Source of the DNA: Saururus chinensis
Lineage: Eukaryota > Streptophyta > Magnoliopsida > Piperales > Saururaceae
Assembly (NCBI GenBank): GCA_035235625.1
Contig: CP141140.1
Span: 64,224,581 to 64,288,580, forward strand
Direction of reading: 5' to 3'
DNA length: 64,000 nucleotides
Every line of letters begins with the position of its first letter. Position 1 is the stretch's first letter. Position numbers and translations under genes: made by a program. The notes below the pieces were generated by a model, which saw nothing but the letters and a program-made list of their open reading frames with translations, was not told where the DNA came from and ran no database searches. Shown here piece by piece: positions 13,930-25,726 of the stretch.

Positions 13930-15300
13930 TCACTCTCTCATATGACAATAAGCTTACAGTAAGTTATGCTTCGGAGTTATTAATATTTAAGATTTATGGC
14001 ACACATATTAATTCACATTAGCATAAGTGATACTAACACTAATATATGCTAGTGTGTGCATTCTTAATCTCGTGGATAAATGGTTCCCATATGTAGCTAG
14101 AGGTGGAAAAGGGCCAGTTTATGCCTTTTGGAGGCCCGTATATGAGCGGGCTCATGCCCCCCCCCTCTCTATGGGGTTAGGCCAGGCCTCAACCCACCCC
14201 TTTACCACCTCTATGATCGGGCTCATTGTGAGAAGGGAGCATAAAAATTTTCCCATTATACAATGCAATCATTATTTTGTATGAAAGGTTTTTTGTGTTC
14301 CTCATAGACAATGTGCCTAACATAAGACATGCATGAGAACCCTTGATATTTAAGATCAATGACGTACATGCTAACGTGCTAACATGTGCGCCATTAATCT
14401 CGTGGATGAAGGGCTCCCCATGCGTAGCTTATGCTACTCCCATTGTTAGTGGGAAAGAGGAAAAACTCTTCTCATTTTTTTTATTATAGGCTTATCTATT
14501 ACCTAGTGTAATGAACCCAATTTATTTGCCTTCATCAAATGTAAACCATGTTCAGAGCCAAAATACCCTTTTTAGAGAAGAATTTTTCATGCTCCACTCT
14601 AATAATGAGCCCAGCATAAGAAACGCATATGAACCTTTGATATTTGAGATTGATGGCATACACACTAGTACACATTAGCACCAATACCATCGATCTCATG
14701 TATATTAAAAGGCTACCATGAGTTCCTTACATTGGGTTCATTGTTAGAGTAGAGCATAAAAATGCTTCCCCTTTTTAGGTAACGCACTCCATCATTCTTA
14801 CTATTTTTAATCATTTTTTGCACCATGTGTTACTCGAAACCTGTTATCAACCTTCTTTTTCCATTCTTCCTTGAATCTTCCACCCCATTCTCCTCTAGTT
14901 CACATGTCTTTCTTAAACTCTCTTCTACATTCTCCTTGCCACCTCACTTTTCTGTATATTTAAGCATCCCCTTCTCTTAATCAATATTACAAAACCCAAA
15001 CGAATGCTTTGAAACGAGGGAAGGGTAGCATTGGTCACAATAATACATCAATGAGATGGAAGCATTTTCTATGCTCCTCATTGACAATGCGCCCAATGTA
15101 AGAAATGCATGAAAACTCTTCATATGAAATCGATGGTGCATATACGCATATACTAGCACACATTAGCATTAGTGATACTGATGCTAACAAGCACTAGTGT
15201 GTGTGCCATCAATCTCAAACATCAAGGGCTCCTATGTGTTCTTTATTTTGGGCACATGGTTAGCAAAGAATGTAAAAAATGCTTCCCAATGAGAGAGGTT
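13930..15300. repeat. Array of four diverged related units
   Basis: Similar sequence begins near 13938, 14296, 14590 and 15074. Each unit has a start like ACAATGNGCCNAACATAAG, then a 'TTGATATTTAAGAT...ATGGCACAC' block, a 'CACACTAGCAC...TTAGCA...GTGTGTG' block with internal inverted symmetry, and an 'ATCTCGTGGAT...AAGGGCTCCC' block. Units are about 300-480 bp apart and clearly diverged, so the array is old. The first unit is interrupted by the element at 14098-14213. No coding potential is evident. Confidence 0.6.
14098..14213. mobile_element. Small inverted-repeat element (MITE-like), 116 bp
   Basis: The ends TAGAGGTGGAAAAGGG and CCCCTTTACCACCTCTA form a terminal inverted repeat of about 16 bp with a few mismatches, around a GC-rich core. 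It interrupts the first unit of the surrounding repeat array, which is good evidence for insertion. No convincing target duplication is visible, so the superfamily is not assigned. Confidence 0.5.
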
Positions 15301-17900
15301 GCATTCATTGTGGTAGGCTATACCATATGCATTATCATCTTTTAGTTGACTAGACAATATGCATTGTTATTGCGTATTCAATCATACAATGTGCATTTGT
15401 ATCCTATAGTTAACTAGATAATGTGCATTATTATTGTATAATGGACTATACAATGGACATTTATATTGGTCACAATTAGCACGCTTAATTTGGAGCCAGT
15501 GATAGTAGTTAATGAACAAAGTGGGGCTATCGTGGAGGTCACCTTCTCTGCTGCTCACAATATTGTCTACCAATATTGAGGCTACCAATATTGTCTATTC
15601 TACCACTCTACCGTCAATATCATACAGCTAAGAAGTTTAATAGTATAGTTAAATTTATTCAATGGGTAAATAAGAGGATAATTTTATCCGATCATTATCT
15701 AAATAGAAGTTAATGAAAAAAGTTCTTCTATACCCACTTATCCATTATCCATTTTTCATATTTAAAAATTATAAATATATTATACTCATTAGTCTTAAGT
15801 GGTTTAATTTCAAAAGAGATTGGGTTATAGACTTTTATAATAATTTTCATGTCATAATTTACCGCTGTGATTTACTCAATGGAGATGTCATTCTAATATC
15901 AAACATTTATTGAATTAATTTAACTACTTACAACCATTCATTATAATTATTACATGCTGCTACTTAGGAAGATGATTTGCTCTTTCTAGTATTTCATAAC
16001 TATATGTGATTTTTTGATAAAAAAAATAATTTATAATTTATTTTGTATATTCTCTTAAACTCATTTCGATTTAATATTTTCCATTAGTTGCTTTGTCAAA
16101 TTTTTCTAGTCTCATTAGGTCAGGGTTTATCTTTAATCATATGTACTAAAATTTTGACTAGCTACATAGACACTTTGTGCAAATTGCTTTTGCAACTCTT
16201 AGGTTAGTTTATATCCTGTTATGATAACTAAAAACCATGAGTGTTTTTTTATTTTTTATAATTAAACTTATTGAGTGTGTATTTGTAGAAGAAAATGATT
16301 GGTGGGTTTGGAGTATGATTATTGAGCTAGCTTTATTCTGCTATAGGCTAGACTCAAGTTATCTCAAATCAAAGTTAGAGACTTGGGCTAATAGAACCAA
16401 ACTCTTTCTTGTCTCATCTCGGACTGGCTTGGTTTGAGTGTTAGATTGCTTAACTTTAAATGAGTTATGTAGATGGTTTATTTTGATATTTGATATATGT
16501 TGATTGGAATCATGATTATGTTACAATTCATGTTTGTGTTTGTTAGATTGTAAAATTTGGAATTATGATTTACTTATTGAAATAGGTTGGAATGAACAAG
16601 TTTTAAATGGCCAAACAAGTTAACGTGAAATTTTGAATAGGTTTAAGTCATTTTTTTTAAATGAGGGGACTCTTTTAAATTTTTTCAGGTGATGATGTCG
16701 TCATTTGGCTCAACCCCGGTTGACTTACAGTTCAATTAGGTTGACCTAGCCTAGTCACCAATCCAAGTAAGGCTCTGGGCCGGGTTTTAAAATATTACTT
16801 CAAAAAGACATTAATGGTTGATGTGTATCAGTATATGTGGTCTCATTACTGCCTATAAGACACCTTCAAAGACAGTTGGCTATGAGAAGACAATCGTTAT
16901 TCTTCTTACACTTAGGATTCTTCTTAACTAAGGTAGTGGAGGGATATTTTGGAGTTAGACTAATATGATATAAAGAAATTATTAGAAAACAAAGAATTTT
17001 ATTAGGTATTTGCCTAATATATATATCTATTTACATTTCATGTTTAATCTTCATAATTTATTTGCAATTACTATAAATAACAATAGTAATTATGTTAGTC
17101 TTTTACCTCAGTAATATTAAATTAAGTGAATAATAAATATTTATTTTAGCCCTTTTGAATATATTAATAAATATAATAGATAATAGTTATTCAATTAACC
17201 TACCGATTATTAGTAAAAGGAATAATTATAGAAGTACTTATACCGTTTACTTAATGGGACAGTTATGGACAAAGATTTGGGATATAGTTATGGTAATAGA
17301 ATAGGTTATACCATAATTATATTATTCCATTGGTAACCCCATACACTATCCTCCATTGCTTTAACGCTATTAATTCCTAACCCTATTCCCTAAACCCTTA
17401 TGTTCAAAAGGGTTTTTCATCCTAAAAAATGTTGTTGCAGTCAAGTTAGATGATATTAAGGCAAAAAGATCCAGGTAAGATAGAATTTAGGATTTTTTGG
17501 CCCCCCAAGAAAAAAAAACTAAGTTAAGATATATGCTACTGGGAATGAAATCTAAATTTTGTATGAAGTAAGATTTAAATTTTGATGTGATCAACGGTTT
17601 AATTATGTTCAAGATAGCATTTAACAGGTGTATCAATTACCTATTTCATAGTAGAATGCATGGATTCTTATCCCATTAAATGAGCACCTACCCCATAAAA
17701 AAAAATCAGGTTCTGATTCTTCAATTAGTTCCTCACCTCATATAAATGAAACTCACACCGGAAGCATCCAGCTGGACTAGTTTTTATGTCCAGAACCTCG
17801 TGTTGGGCTCCAAATATAGTACATATTCAATACCCCTTATGTGCTATATTTGGAACCCCGTATAAACTACTCACCAAGTTAGTTATTGAGAATTGGTCAT
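15301..17900. other. AT-rich intergenic DNA; no gene seen
   Basis: There are short repeated motifs near 15330-15460 (ACAATGTGCATT-type, three loose copies). Otherwise there is no recognisable coding region, RNA gene or terminal repeat pair. The reading frames at 15713-15913 and 16237-16437 are AT-driven and show no motif. Confidence 0.5.
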
Positions 17901-18872
17901 GAGTAGGGCTAGTAATCAGGCCGGGCTCAGGCCTGCCCGAGCCCATTTATTTAGAGGCCGAGCCCGTTAAGCCCGACTATTTACAGCCTATTTAAAAACA
18001 AATAGTCATGAACCGGTCGGGCTCTTAACGGGCTATAACTACATTCAACTAAAAAATAGTTATTTTTGGCCTTATAATAAAATGTAACTTGAATATACTC
18101 TAAAATTTGATTATTGGGGTCAAATATTCATTAAAAATTACTATTTTATTATATTTTAAATAAAAGAGAAATATAAAATTTTAAATCCTATTTAGATATG
18201 AAACCATCTCAATGGATTAGGCCTACTTAATGCATTTTCTAAAGGGGTTTCAATTTCCCCCTGCCTAATGTAGTTATTATTTTATATTTTTTTAATTGGC
18301 TCCTATGCATCAAATTGGTACAAGTCAATCAATGGTATAATTTTGATTGTTACAAGGTCAAAGGTGATTTAGATGCTATGTAATATTTAAAACGTACTTA
18401 AAGACATGAAAGGCCGTATCAACCAATACATATTAATAAGTTTTTGATTGTTACCAAAAGCTAATACGTATTGGCCGTATCTTATAGATATGACCGATAT
18501 ATATCAATACGGTATTAAAAAATAATTTTTTATTTTAAGTTTTTTTTTAAATATTTTTTCTAAAAAAACACAACTCAAACCTAACTTCTTTGAAAGTTTA
18601 ATTTTTTGTTATACTAAAAATAATATTTTTAAAGTTATATGAAATCAATACAGGTAGGTCCATATAATTTACATAATTATTTCAAAAATCATATACTTTA
18701 AAAATATTATTTGAATACCTGTATTGATATATTTTTAAAAATATTATTTTAAAATAATTGTTTTAAAGTTATATGAGGAAAACATTTTTAAAAAATGTCA
18801 AAGCAGTTCTCTTTATCGGTGAGGCCTCCTACTCTCTCTTGAAAATCCATAATTACACCGGTAAATTCCCCT
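17901..18872. other. Intergenic DNA with GGGCC-rich and inverted-repeat fragments
   Basis: Bases 17909-18035 hold a GC-rich run of GGCCGGGCTC and AGCCCG motifs like the starts of short plant DNA elements. Bases 18600-18770 contain an imperfect inverted repeat around CAATACAGGTA and TACCTGTATTG with AT-rich arms. Neither could be closed into a full element with target duplications. Confidence 0.3.
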
Positions 18873-18889
18873 CACTACAACAAAATATA

Positions 18890-19520
18890 TTATTAGCGAC
18901 TCAATTAAAATCGTCGCTAAAAATCACTACATGCAACCCCTAAAAAAATGTCACAAAAAAATTAACTATTAGCGATGCTTTTTATCAAGTGTCGCTAATA
19001 GTACATTTATTAGCGATACTTAATAAAAAGCGTCGCAAATATGACAACTATTAGCAACGCTTTATAATAAACGTCGCTAATAGTTGTGTGATTAGCAACA
19101 TAAAAGTGTCACTAAACATTATATATTTTAAATTTAAAAGAAAAATTTGAACTATTAGCGATACTTTTTTTTTCAAGCATCGCTAAAAGGTTTAACAACA
19201 GAGTCGTGTTTTTTAAAGCGTTGCTAATATTTGTATTTTATAAAGACACTTAACAAAAAAAGTCACTAATAGTTAGAATTTTTTCTTTTTTATTTAAAAT
19301 ATATAACTTTTATCAATATTTGTTTTCAAGCGTCGCTAATAACACAACTATTAGCAAGGTTTATTATAAAGTGTCGCTAATATTAGTCATATTTGGGATG
19401 CTTTTTATTAAGCGTTGCTAATAAAATAAATTACTTTTAAAAAGTACTATACTTATTAGTGACAATTTGTTAAAAACGTCGTGACTAATACAACTATTAG
19501 CGACATTTTTTATTAGCGTT
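18890..19520. repeat. CACTA subterminal repeat array
   Basis: At least ten pairs of ATTAGCGACGC-like and GCGTCGCTAATAG-like motifs in both orientations, typically 20-60 bases apart. The same motif class resumes at 20530-21260, 28540-28850, 50100-50690 and 51655-52400. Many copies carry C-to-T or G-to-A changes, as expected for long-methylated CpG sites. Confidence 0.75.
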
Positions 19521-19796
19521 GCTATTTGCTTTATTAATTAACTTTATTTAATAAATTTATAATAAATAAATATTAAAAAACTTTTAAAATAAACTTCTTA
19601 AGTATAATATATTTTATTTAGTATTTACTATTCATATATATAATAAATAAATATTAAAAAATTTAAACTAAAATTTTCAAATATAATATATTTTATATAA
19701 TATTTATTATTTTTATATATAATAAATAAATTGTAAAATAATAAATAAAATTCCCCTACTCTATCACTCTGGCTCATGTTTACGCATGTAAGTGTG

Positions 19797-20147
19797 TGAG
19801 AGATAGAAAGAGAGTGAAGAGAGAGAGAGAAATGAGGTGCTAGAGAGAGAAGAAAGAGGAGAGTGGGAAGAGAGAGAAAAGAGAGAGATCGTAGAGAGAG
19901 AAGAGATCGTAGAGAGAGAAGAGATCATAGAGAGAGAAGTGAGTGCCGAGAGAGACATGAGAGAGAGTGTGAGGAGAGAATGAGGAGAGAGTGTAGACAC
20001 AGAGAGAGTGTATGGACTGAGAGAGAAGAAAGAGAGTGAGGAGAGAGTTAAGAGACAAAGAGAGAAAAAAGAGTGTAGAGAGAGAGTGAAAAAAGAGAGA
20101 AAAAAGAGTGTAGAGAGAGAGTGAGGAGAGGAGAGGAGAGAAAGAAA
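19797..20147. repeat. GA-rich microsatellite array
   Basis: Long, imperfect runs of GAGAGA with inserted G, T or A, about 350 bases, inside the CACTA-like element. The minus-strand Ser/Leu-rich reading frames here are by-products of the CT repeat and are not genes. An equivalent array is at 50975-51187. Confidence 0.9.
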
Positions 20148-20244
20148 TTTTTAATCATATATTATTTTTAAAAATAAAAAATTTATAGTAGCAACGTCAC
20201 TAGGGTAGTAGCGATGCATAGGTGTATTAACGATGATTAATGTT

Positions 20245-20280
20245 GGTAGTAGCGACACATAATTATGTGTCACTACTACC
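20245..20280. repeat. 36-bp near-perfect palindrome in the CACTA-like element
   Basis: GGTAGTAGCGACACATAA is followed directly by its reverse complement with one mismatch. A related, less perfect copy lies at 51300-51337. A third, at 21614-21638, is cut at its centre by the P450 fragment. Confidence 0.85.
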
Positions 20281-20329
20281 TGGTATAGCAGCGACACATA
20301 CTGTTATTTTGAAAAAAATAAAATAAAAG

Positions 20330-20525
20330 AGAGGGGGAGAGAGAAAGAGATAGAATGGGAAGAGAGCGGGAGAGATAGAGATAGGGAGAGACAGAGAGAG
20401 AAGGGAGAATGTAGAGAGAGAGTGAAGAGAGAGGGGAGAAAGAGGAGAGAGAAGGTACAGAGAGAGGGTGAGGAGAGAGAGAAGACAAAGAGAAAGAGGA
20501 GATAGGTAGAGAGGGAAGGAAAAAA
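20330..20525. repeat. GA-rich microsatellite array
   Basis: About 195 bases of GAGAGA-type sequence, equivalent to the array at 51384-51650 in the second CACTA copy. Further short arrays lie at 21454-21503 and 29026-29118. Confidence 0.85.
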
Positions 20526-21636
20526 ATAATTCTATTAGTGATGCTTGGCATTGAGCGTCACTAATAGCAAATCAAGTAGCGACACTTATTCTCGTTGCCA
20601 CTAATAATACTATTAACGACACACCAAATCAAGCGTCACAAATAGACATTTAAAAAAGAAATTAAGATGTCGGCGACCTTTAATTACAACGTCGCTAATA
20701 GTTTTAAATTTAATAAAAAATTAAAAACTTGTAACTATTAAGAACGCTTAATTAATAACGTCCCTAATAGTTGAATTATTAGCAATGCTTTTAAATGAGC
20801 ATCGCTAATAGTTTTAAAATTAAGAAAAAAACTTAAAAATTTCTAACTATTACATATGCTTAATTAAAAGCATCCCTAATAGTGTTATTGTCACGGACAC
20901 TTATATCTTAGTGTCCCTAATAGTTGAAATAGTTGCGACGCTTCTAAAAGAGCGTTACTAATAGTTTTAAATTTAAGAAAACAATCAATTTTTTTAACTA
21001 TTAGCGACATTTTAATTAAAAGCATCCATAATGGTGTTACTATTAGGAACGCTTATATCTAAGCGTCCCTAATAGCTGAACTATTAGCAACGCTTTTAAA
21101 AGAACGTTGATAATAGTTTTAAATTTAAGAAAAAAATTAAATTTTTTTAACTATTAGGGATGCTTATTTAAAAGCGTCATTAATAGTAACACTATTAAGG
21201 ACACTTATATCTAAGTGTTCATAATAGTTGCACTATTATTGATGCTTTTAAAAAAGCGTAGCTGATAGTTTTAAATTTAATAAATAAATTTAATACTATA
21301 TCTATAAATAAAATATATTTTATTTAATAATTAGTATATGTATTATATTTTATTTAAATATTAAGTATTTATGTATATAATAAATAAATAATGAAATAAG
21401 AAAAAAATTTCCCCACTCCTCATAGCTCAGGCTCACGTTGACGAGCATAAGAGAGAGAGGAATAAAGAGAGAACAAGGAGAGAAAGATGAGAGAAAGAAA
21501 TTTTTATTATAAATTATTTTTGAAAAATAAAAAAATTTTATAGTGGAGACGCATATCAATATGTGTCGCCAGGGTAGTAGTGACGCATAGGTGTATTAGC
21601 GATGCTTAATGTTGGTAGTAGCGATGCATATAATTA

Positions 21637-21785
21637 TGGGAGGCGGGGTGTCCCGGGGCAAGCCTCGCTCTACATTTCATACAGACAGCAATTGCAACAT
21701 TGATTCAGTGCTTTGACTGGAAGGCTGATGGTGTACCTGTTGACGTGGCTGAAGCAAATAGTTTAATAGGGTCGAGATTGAAGCC
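21637..21785 (+). pseudogene. Captured CYP93-like P450 3' fragment, part 1
   Basis: Begins within the codons of the heme-binding motif (GRRGCPG) and runs through the segment encoding [15 protein letters not shown], closely matching 45113-45256 of the P450 at 44703-45314. Relative to that copy it lacks one G in the run after AGGCGG, which breaks the frame inside the heme motif. The left junction shares TG between CACTA (ATTATGTGTC) and P450 (TAGTGGGAGG). A chromovirus splits it from part 2 at 24185. Confidence 0.88.
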
Positions 21786-22228
21786 TGTCACAGACCAGGT
21801 CCGAACACCTTTGTAAATACATTGTAAATACCTTTTAATGTCTTTCTTTATGTTTTATGTATTTTCCTTTACTTTTATGTAACCATGCCCGTAGAGCCAC
21901 TTTGGCTGCCACCTAGCAGTATCCGAAAAATCCATAATGCTATATAAGGGGAGGGTAGTGTTTGTGTGGTTGGCTCATGTGTTTTGCACCCATTGCTTTG
22001 TAAATGCGTTGATAGTGAATGCAATCCATTTTCATGCTTGTGTTCATTTGTTTCTTTGCAATGTGTCACTCCTTTTCCCCCTACCTCTTGCTTTGCAAGG
22101 CCCTTCGCACGTGATCTACGCAGCGCCTTGCCAAGCAAAAACTCTTGTCGCATTCGATAGGCTTACTTGCCGGCGGAAAGCCTTGCAAGTGCCGCATGGT
22201 AACCTTTCCATCGAGTAGGACTGTGACA
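21786..22228 (+). repeat. 5' LTR of the chromovirus
   Basis: Starts TGTCACAGACC and ends CTGTGACA, with TATATAAGG at 21941-21949 as a likely TATA box. In the 3' LTR the same site reads TATATAGGG. The two LTRs differ at a modest number of sites along their length, so the insertion is not recent. Confidence 0.92.
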
Positions 22229-22230
22229 GT

Positions 22231-22242
22231 TGGTATCAGAGC
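22231..22242 (+). other. Primer binding site, initiator tRNA-Met
   Basis: TGGTATCAGAGC lies two bases downstream of the 5' LTR. It is complementary to the 3' end of initiator tRNA-Met, as in most plant Ty3 elements. Confidence 0.92.
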
Positions 22243-22288
22243 ATGGTTTAGGCGATCCCCCTTTCGGTTCATTCAAATTTCAACAAGG

Positions 22289-23059
22289 ATGCCGAAGTCG
22301 GTGGTTGAGGCAAGCGGGGTGGAGGAACCCGCCCCCATGCCGATGAAGACGTCAAAAAAGTTGTTGCGTGTGGATACTGTGGAGGAACAATTAGCGTCCC
22401 TTGCAACCAAATTCTACAAGCTAGATGATAGGGTTCACTCCCTAGAAACATGGGAGCAAAGGAGCCGCGATTTGAGCTCGGAGAATCGCGAGCTGATCAA
22501 CGAGCTTGGTGATGATGTACAAGTGACCGTGGCTTCCTTACAGGAAGAGATTCGTGGTTTGGCAGCCCAGGTGTCGCTCCTCATGCTCAATGCTGCTCGC
22601 CAAGAACCACTTGCTGCGATGGGTGGACAAAGACACCCCAAAGTGCCGGAGCCCACTCCATACAGTGGGGCAAGTGATGCTAAACAACTCGAAAACTTTT
22701 TGTTCAATATGGAGCAATACCTTTGGGTTGTCAACCTAAAGACTGAAGAGGCAAAAGTGGCTATGGCCACGATGTATTTGTTCGACAATGCCAAGTTGTG
22801 GTGGAGGACTAAGTATGATGAGGTGACGAGAGGTCTAGTCCGGATTGAGACATGGGAGGAGCTGAAGAGTCAACTCAAGACTCAATTTCTTCCTGAAAAT
22901 GTTGAGTTCATTGCTCGAAGAAACCTTAGACGTCTCCAACAAATTAGAACTGTCCAGGAATATGTTAAGCAATTTTTCGCTCTCATGCTGGATATTTGTG
23001 ACATGTCCCAGAAGGACAAGCTGTTTTTCTTTTTGGAAGGATTCAACCTATGGGTTTAG
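22289..23059 (+). pseudogene. Chromovirus gag, nonsense-mutated at its C-terminal end
   Basis: I chose the ATG at 22289, the first after the primer site; the open frame itself begins further upstream inside the LTR. The product has a coiled-coil-like N-terminal third (VEEQLASLATKFYKLDDRV). The retrotransposon gag domain follows, with LWWRTKYDE, the LKSQLKTQFLPENVE segment and LRRLQQIRTVQEYVKQF. A TAG at 23057 replaces the Gln expected in this family (FNLWV, stop, TELNRHGV). The frame then continues to about 23135 as RDLTTAVTEAESLMDW. No zinc knuckle follows: the sequence jumps there to integrase. Confidence 0.85.
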
Positions 23060-23135
23060 ACTGAACTAAACAGGCACGGTGTAAGAGATTTGACCACTGC
23101 CGTTACAGAAGCAGAGAGCCTTATGGACTGGATAC

Positions 23136-23729
23136 ATGGGAAACAGCCTGCTTGCCTTCCACCTAGCAAAGGATTGGCGCCTCCAAGTAGACATTGCAAA
23201 GACTTATCTCGAGAAAGCCACCTGCAGAGCAAAGAAGTGGGCCGACTTAGGCCGGAAGCCCTACACATTCAAGGTGAGAGATTTGGTTCTTGTCAAACTG
23301 AATCGAGCCCAATTGAAGATATTCCGACAACTCCATCAGGGTATCGTTCGCAAGTATGAAGGTCTTGTCCCCATCACTAAGTGGGTCGGGAAAGCCTCTT
23401 ATTAAGTTCAGTTACCCGCCTGGATGTAGGTCCACCCAACCTTTCATGCCAGTTGTCCCAAACCATATCATGCCAATGCTGAAGATCCCTCCGGAAACAA
23501 GATTGATCGCGGCAACCCGAAGGTCACCTCTTATGTTTGAGTCTTAGAAGAAGTCTTGGCAGATTGCGAAGTTCTCCGTAACAAATAACAAGTACAGGAA
23601 TTCCTCATCAAGTGGCGGGGCCTTCCACACAATTGGGAGCTTGAAGATGACCTCACCATTCAACGAGCACAACATGCCAAAGCCTACCTCCAGGAGCAGC
23701 AGCGTCAACGAGGACGTCGACAAAATTGA
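23136..23729 (+). pseudogene. Chromovirus integrase C-terminus and chromodomain (remnant)
   Basis: The frame reads KKWADLGRKPYTFKVRDLVL and RKYEGLVPITKWVGKASY, then VQLPAWM and VHPTFHASC. This is the C-terminal integrase module of plant chromoviruses. It is followed by a chromodomain with EFLIKWRGLPHNWELEDDL at about 23598-23655, used in relatives to target chromatin. Lys codons have become stops at 23403 and about 23425, and a further TGA stands before the chromodomain. The natural stop is at 23727-23729, just before the purine tract. The catalytic integrase core is missing. Confidence 0.85.
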
Positions 23730-23740
23730 GTGGGGGAGAA
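23730..23740 (+). other. Polypurine tract of the chromovirus
   Basis: GTGGGGGAGAA lies immediately before the TG of the 3' LTR at 23741, the expected place for plus-strand priming. Confidence 0.85.
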
Positions 23741-24184
23741 TGTCATTGACCAAGTCCGAACACCTTTGTAAATACATTGTAAATTCCTTTCAATGTCTTA
23801 CTTTATGTTTTATGTATTTTCCTTTACTTTTATGTAACCATTCCTGTAGAGCCACTTTGGCTGCCACTCTAGAAATATCCGAAAAATCCCTTATGCTATA
23901 TAGGGGGAGGGTAGTGTTTGTGTGGTTGGCTCATGTGTTTTGCACTCATTTCTTTGTAAACGCGTTGATAGTGAATGCAATCTATTTTCATGCTTGTGTT
24001 CATTTGTTTTTTTCCAATTTGTCACTCCCTTTCCCCTTACCTCTTGCTTTACAAGGCCCTTTGCACATGATCTGTGCAGCGCCTTGCCAAGTAAGAACTC
24101 TTGTCGCATTCGATAGGCTTACTTGCCGGTGGAAAGCCTTGCAAGTGCCGCACTGTAACTTTTCCATCGAGTAGGGCCGTGACA
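23741..24184 (+). repeat. 3' LTR of the chromovirus
   Basis: Starts TGTCATTGACC and ends CCGTGACA. It matches the 5' LTR along its whole length with scattered substitutions. The P450 sequence resumes at the next base. Confidence 0.92.
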
Positions 24185-24240
24185 AGCCGCTAGTGTGTGT
24201 CCCAATTCCCCGCTTGAACCCATTCCCTTCGTTTGAATAA
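24185..24240 (+). pseudogene. Captured CYP93-like P450 3' fragment, part 2
   Basis: Codes for the end of the same P450 ([16 protein letters not shown] in the intact-frame copy), continuing part 1 after removal of the chromovirus at 21786-24184. It joins directly to the P450 3' flank, copied as far as 25368. Confidence 0.88.
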
Positions 24241-24329
24241 CATAATTGCATTTGCTGGGGCTTAATTGTCACAAAATCTCCGTTGAATGCTAAAATACTA
24301 CTCTTAATCTATGAAATAAGGTTATTTTC

Positions 24330-24618
24330 CATCCGTTCTAAAATACATGTATCGTTTGAAAAAAATTGTCTAAAATAAATGATTCAGTTGATGAGTGCAT
24401 CATGTGCTTACTTATTTGCTAACCACTTTCTCTTATCTCACTAATTTTTAAATATATTTTCTCTCAAGCATCATCGAACAACCTTTTTTGATGTTTGTCA
24501 ATGGAGAAGGATAATTCTTAACATATTGTCCTAGTTTTTAAATGATATCACATGACTTAAATTTATATCTTACTTTATCAAAATGAGACACTAACTTTAG
24601 GACTGACTGAGTCTATAT
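24330..24618. mobile_element. Possible Stowaway-like MITE
   Basis: The segment starts CCGTTCTAAAATAC and ends TTTAGGACTGACTGAG, resembling the inverted ends of Stowaway elements (CTCCCTCCGT...). It sits within the P450 3' flank, and the other copy is at about 45405-45693. The ends are degenerate, so this is tentative. Confidence 0.35.
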
Positions 24619-25726
24619 GATAGAAAATAAGCTTGTGTTTTTTCATATATTATGCAAATCTATAAAATATATTAAAATTTGATACCCTTCAACCATGAGG
24701 ACTACTATAATGTCTCTAGTCCAAATACATAGTGAAACCAAAGAAATACAAGTTGCAGCCTTGATAAGTAGGAAATTAAAACAAAAAAACTAGCACAATA
24801 ACTAAGCATGTAACCATTTAAAGCAACAAAAGTAATTTTTATGTAAAAACCTAAATCAGTAAAAAAACTAAAATGTTGCATGTCCCTTCAACTAGATTCA
24901 ATGCACTATAAAGCTTAAAACTTATGAGACTTAAACTACTAACCTCTATCTAGAACTAGATGCCCCTTCTCTAGCTCATTGATGGCCACTAATGTCATTC
25001 TTAGTACTTTTCTCTTTAAGCTTGATCTTTATTTTCTTCACTTATGTAATTGTTGCGCCCCAACTTTTTAAGTTAAATTAAAGGTTGAAGTGCCGCCAGT
25101 TTTTATTTAACAGCGAGTTAAGATCAACCGTGCATAAAAGAGTAACTATTCATTAATTTAGGTAATTATAAAAAATTTACAAAACAAGGCTCATTATGGC
25201 TTAACAAAATTAAAGTCGAGCACTTCCAAAATTAATACAAAAAAAAGAACATCATAAAGCATAGATCTTTCAAAGTGCTACGGGCAATCTTCATTAATAT
25301 CATCTTCTTCGATCAGACCTACAACGTCTAGGAGTGGGTGAGTATATATACTCTGTAGATAGAGTTAATGTAACGTCTAGGACTTTTTTAAATTCCCGAA
25401 GTCGTACACGTGGAAATTAGGGTGCTAGACCCCTTCACCTTTTCGTCAGAATAACTTGTTCATCAGTTAGAAGTGGTGGCTAAAGTATATATGGATGGAA
25501 AGTAGACAGAAAGAGCTTCGAAACGCCACCAAGAACGCGTGAATCGGAGTCCGAATGAGGGAGATACGACTAGCATAAGTTAAACATATCGTGTAGGACC
25601 CGTTTACCCGAATTAAACGTGCGAATTGTCCGTTTAAGTCACTATACGGGCCCGATCAATTACTATTCCGAAATTGGGTTTTTGGGGCCTAATTTCTCAT
25701 GGGATTAGGAGCCCTAATCCTATGCC

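Larger units (their letters stand above)
21786..24184 (+). mobile_element. Non-autonomous Ty3/gypsy chromovirus, complete with LTRs
   Basis: The 5' LTR is 21786-22228 and the 3' LTR 23741-24184 (443 and 444 bp), both starting TGTCA and ending TGACA. The flanking target duplication is AGCC (21782-21785 and 24185-24188), extendable to AAGCC if the last A is counted as host. The primer site lies two bases after the 5' LTR and a purine tract precedes the 3' LTR. The 1.5-kb interior holds only a gag gene and a fragment of integrase with chromodomain. Protease, reverse transcriptase, RNase H and most of the integrase are absent, so movement would need enzymes from a full relative. Confidence 0.92.
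24185..25368 (+). repeat. Duplicate of the P450 3' flank (copy 1)
   Basis: Closely matches 45258-46454 in the same orientation. It covers the P450 tail, its 3' untranslated sequence, an AT-rich flank, and the first 318 bases (25051-25368) of the minus-strand LTR found complete at 46134-48127. Similarity stops at 25368, exactly where TGTAACG begins another LTR. Confidence 0.88.
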
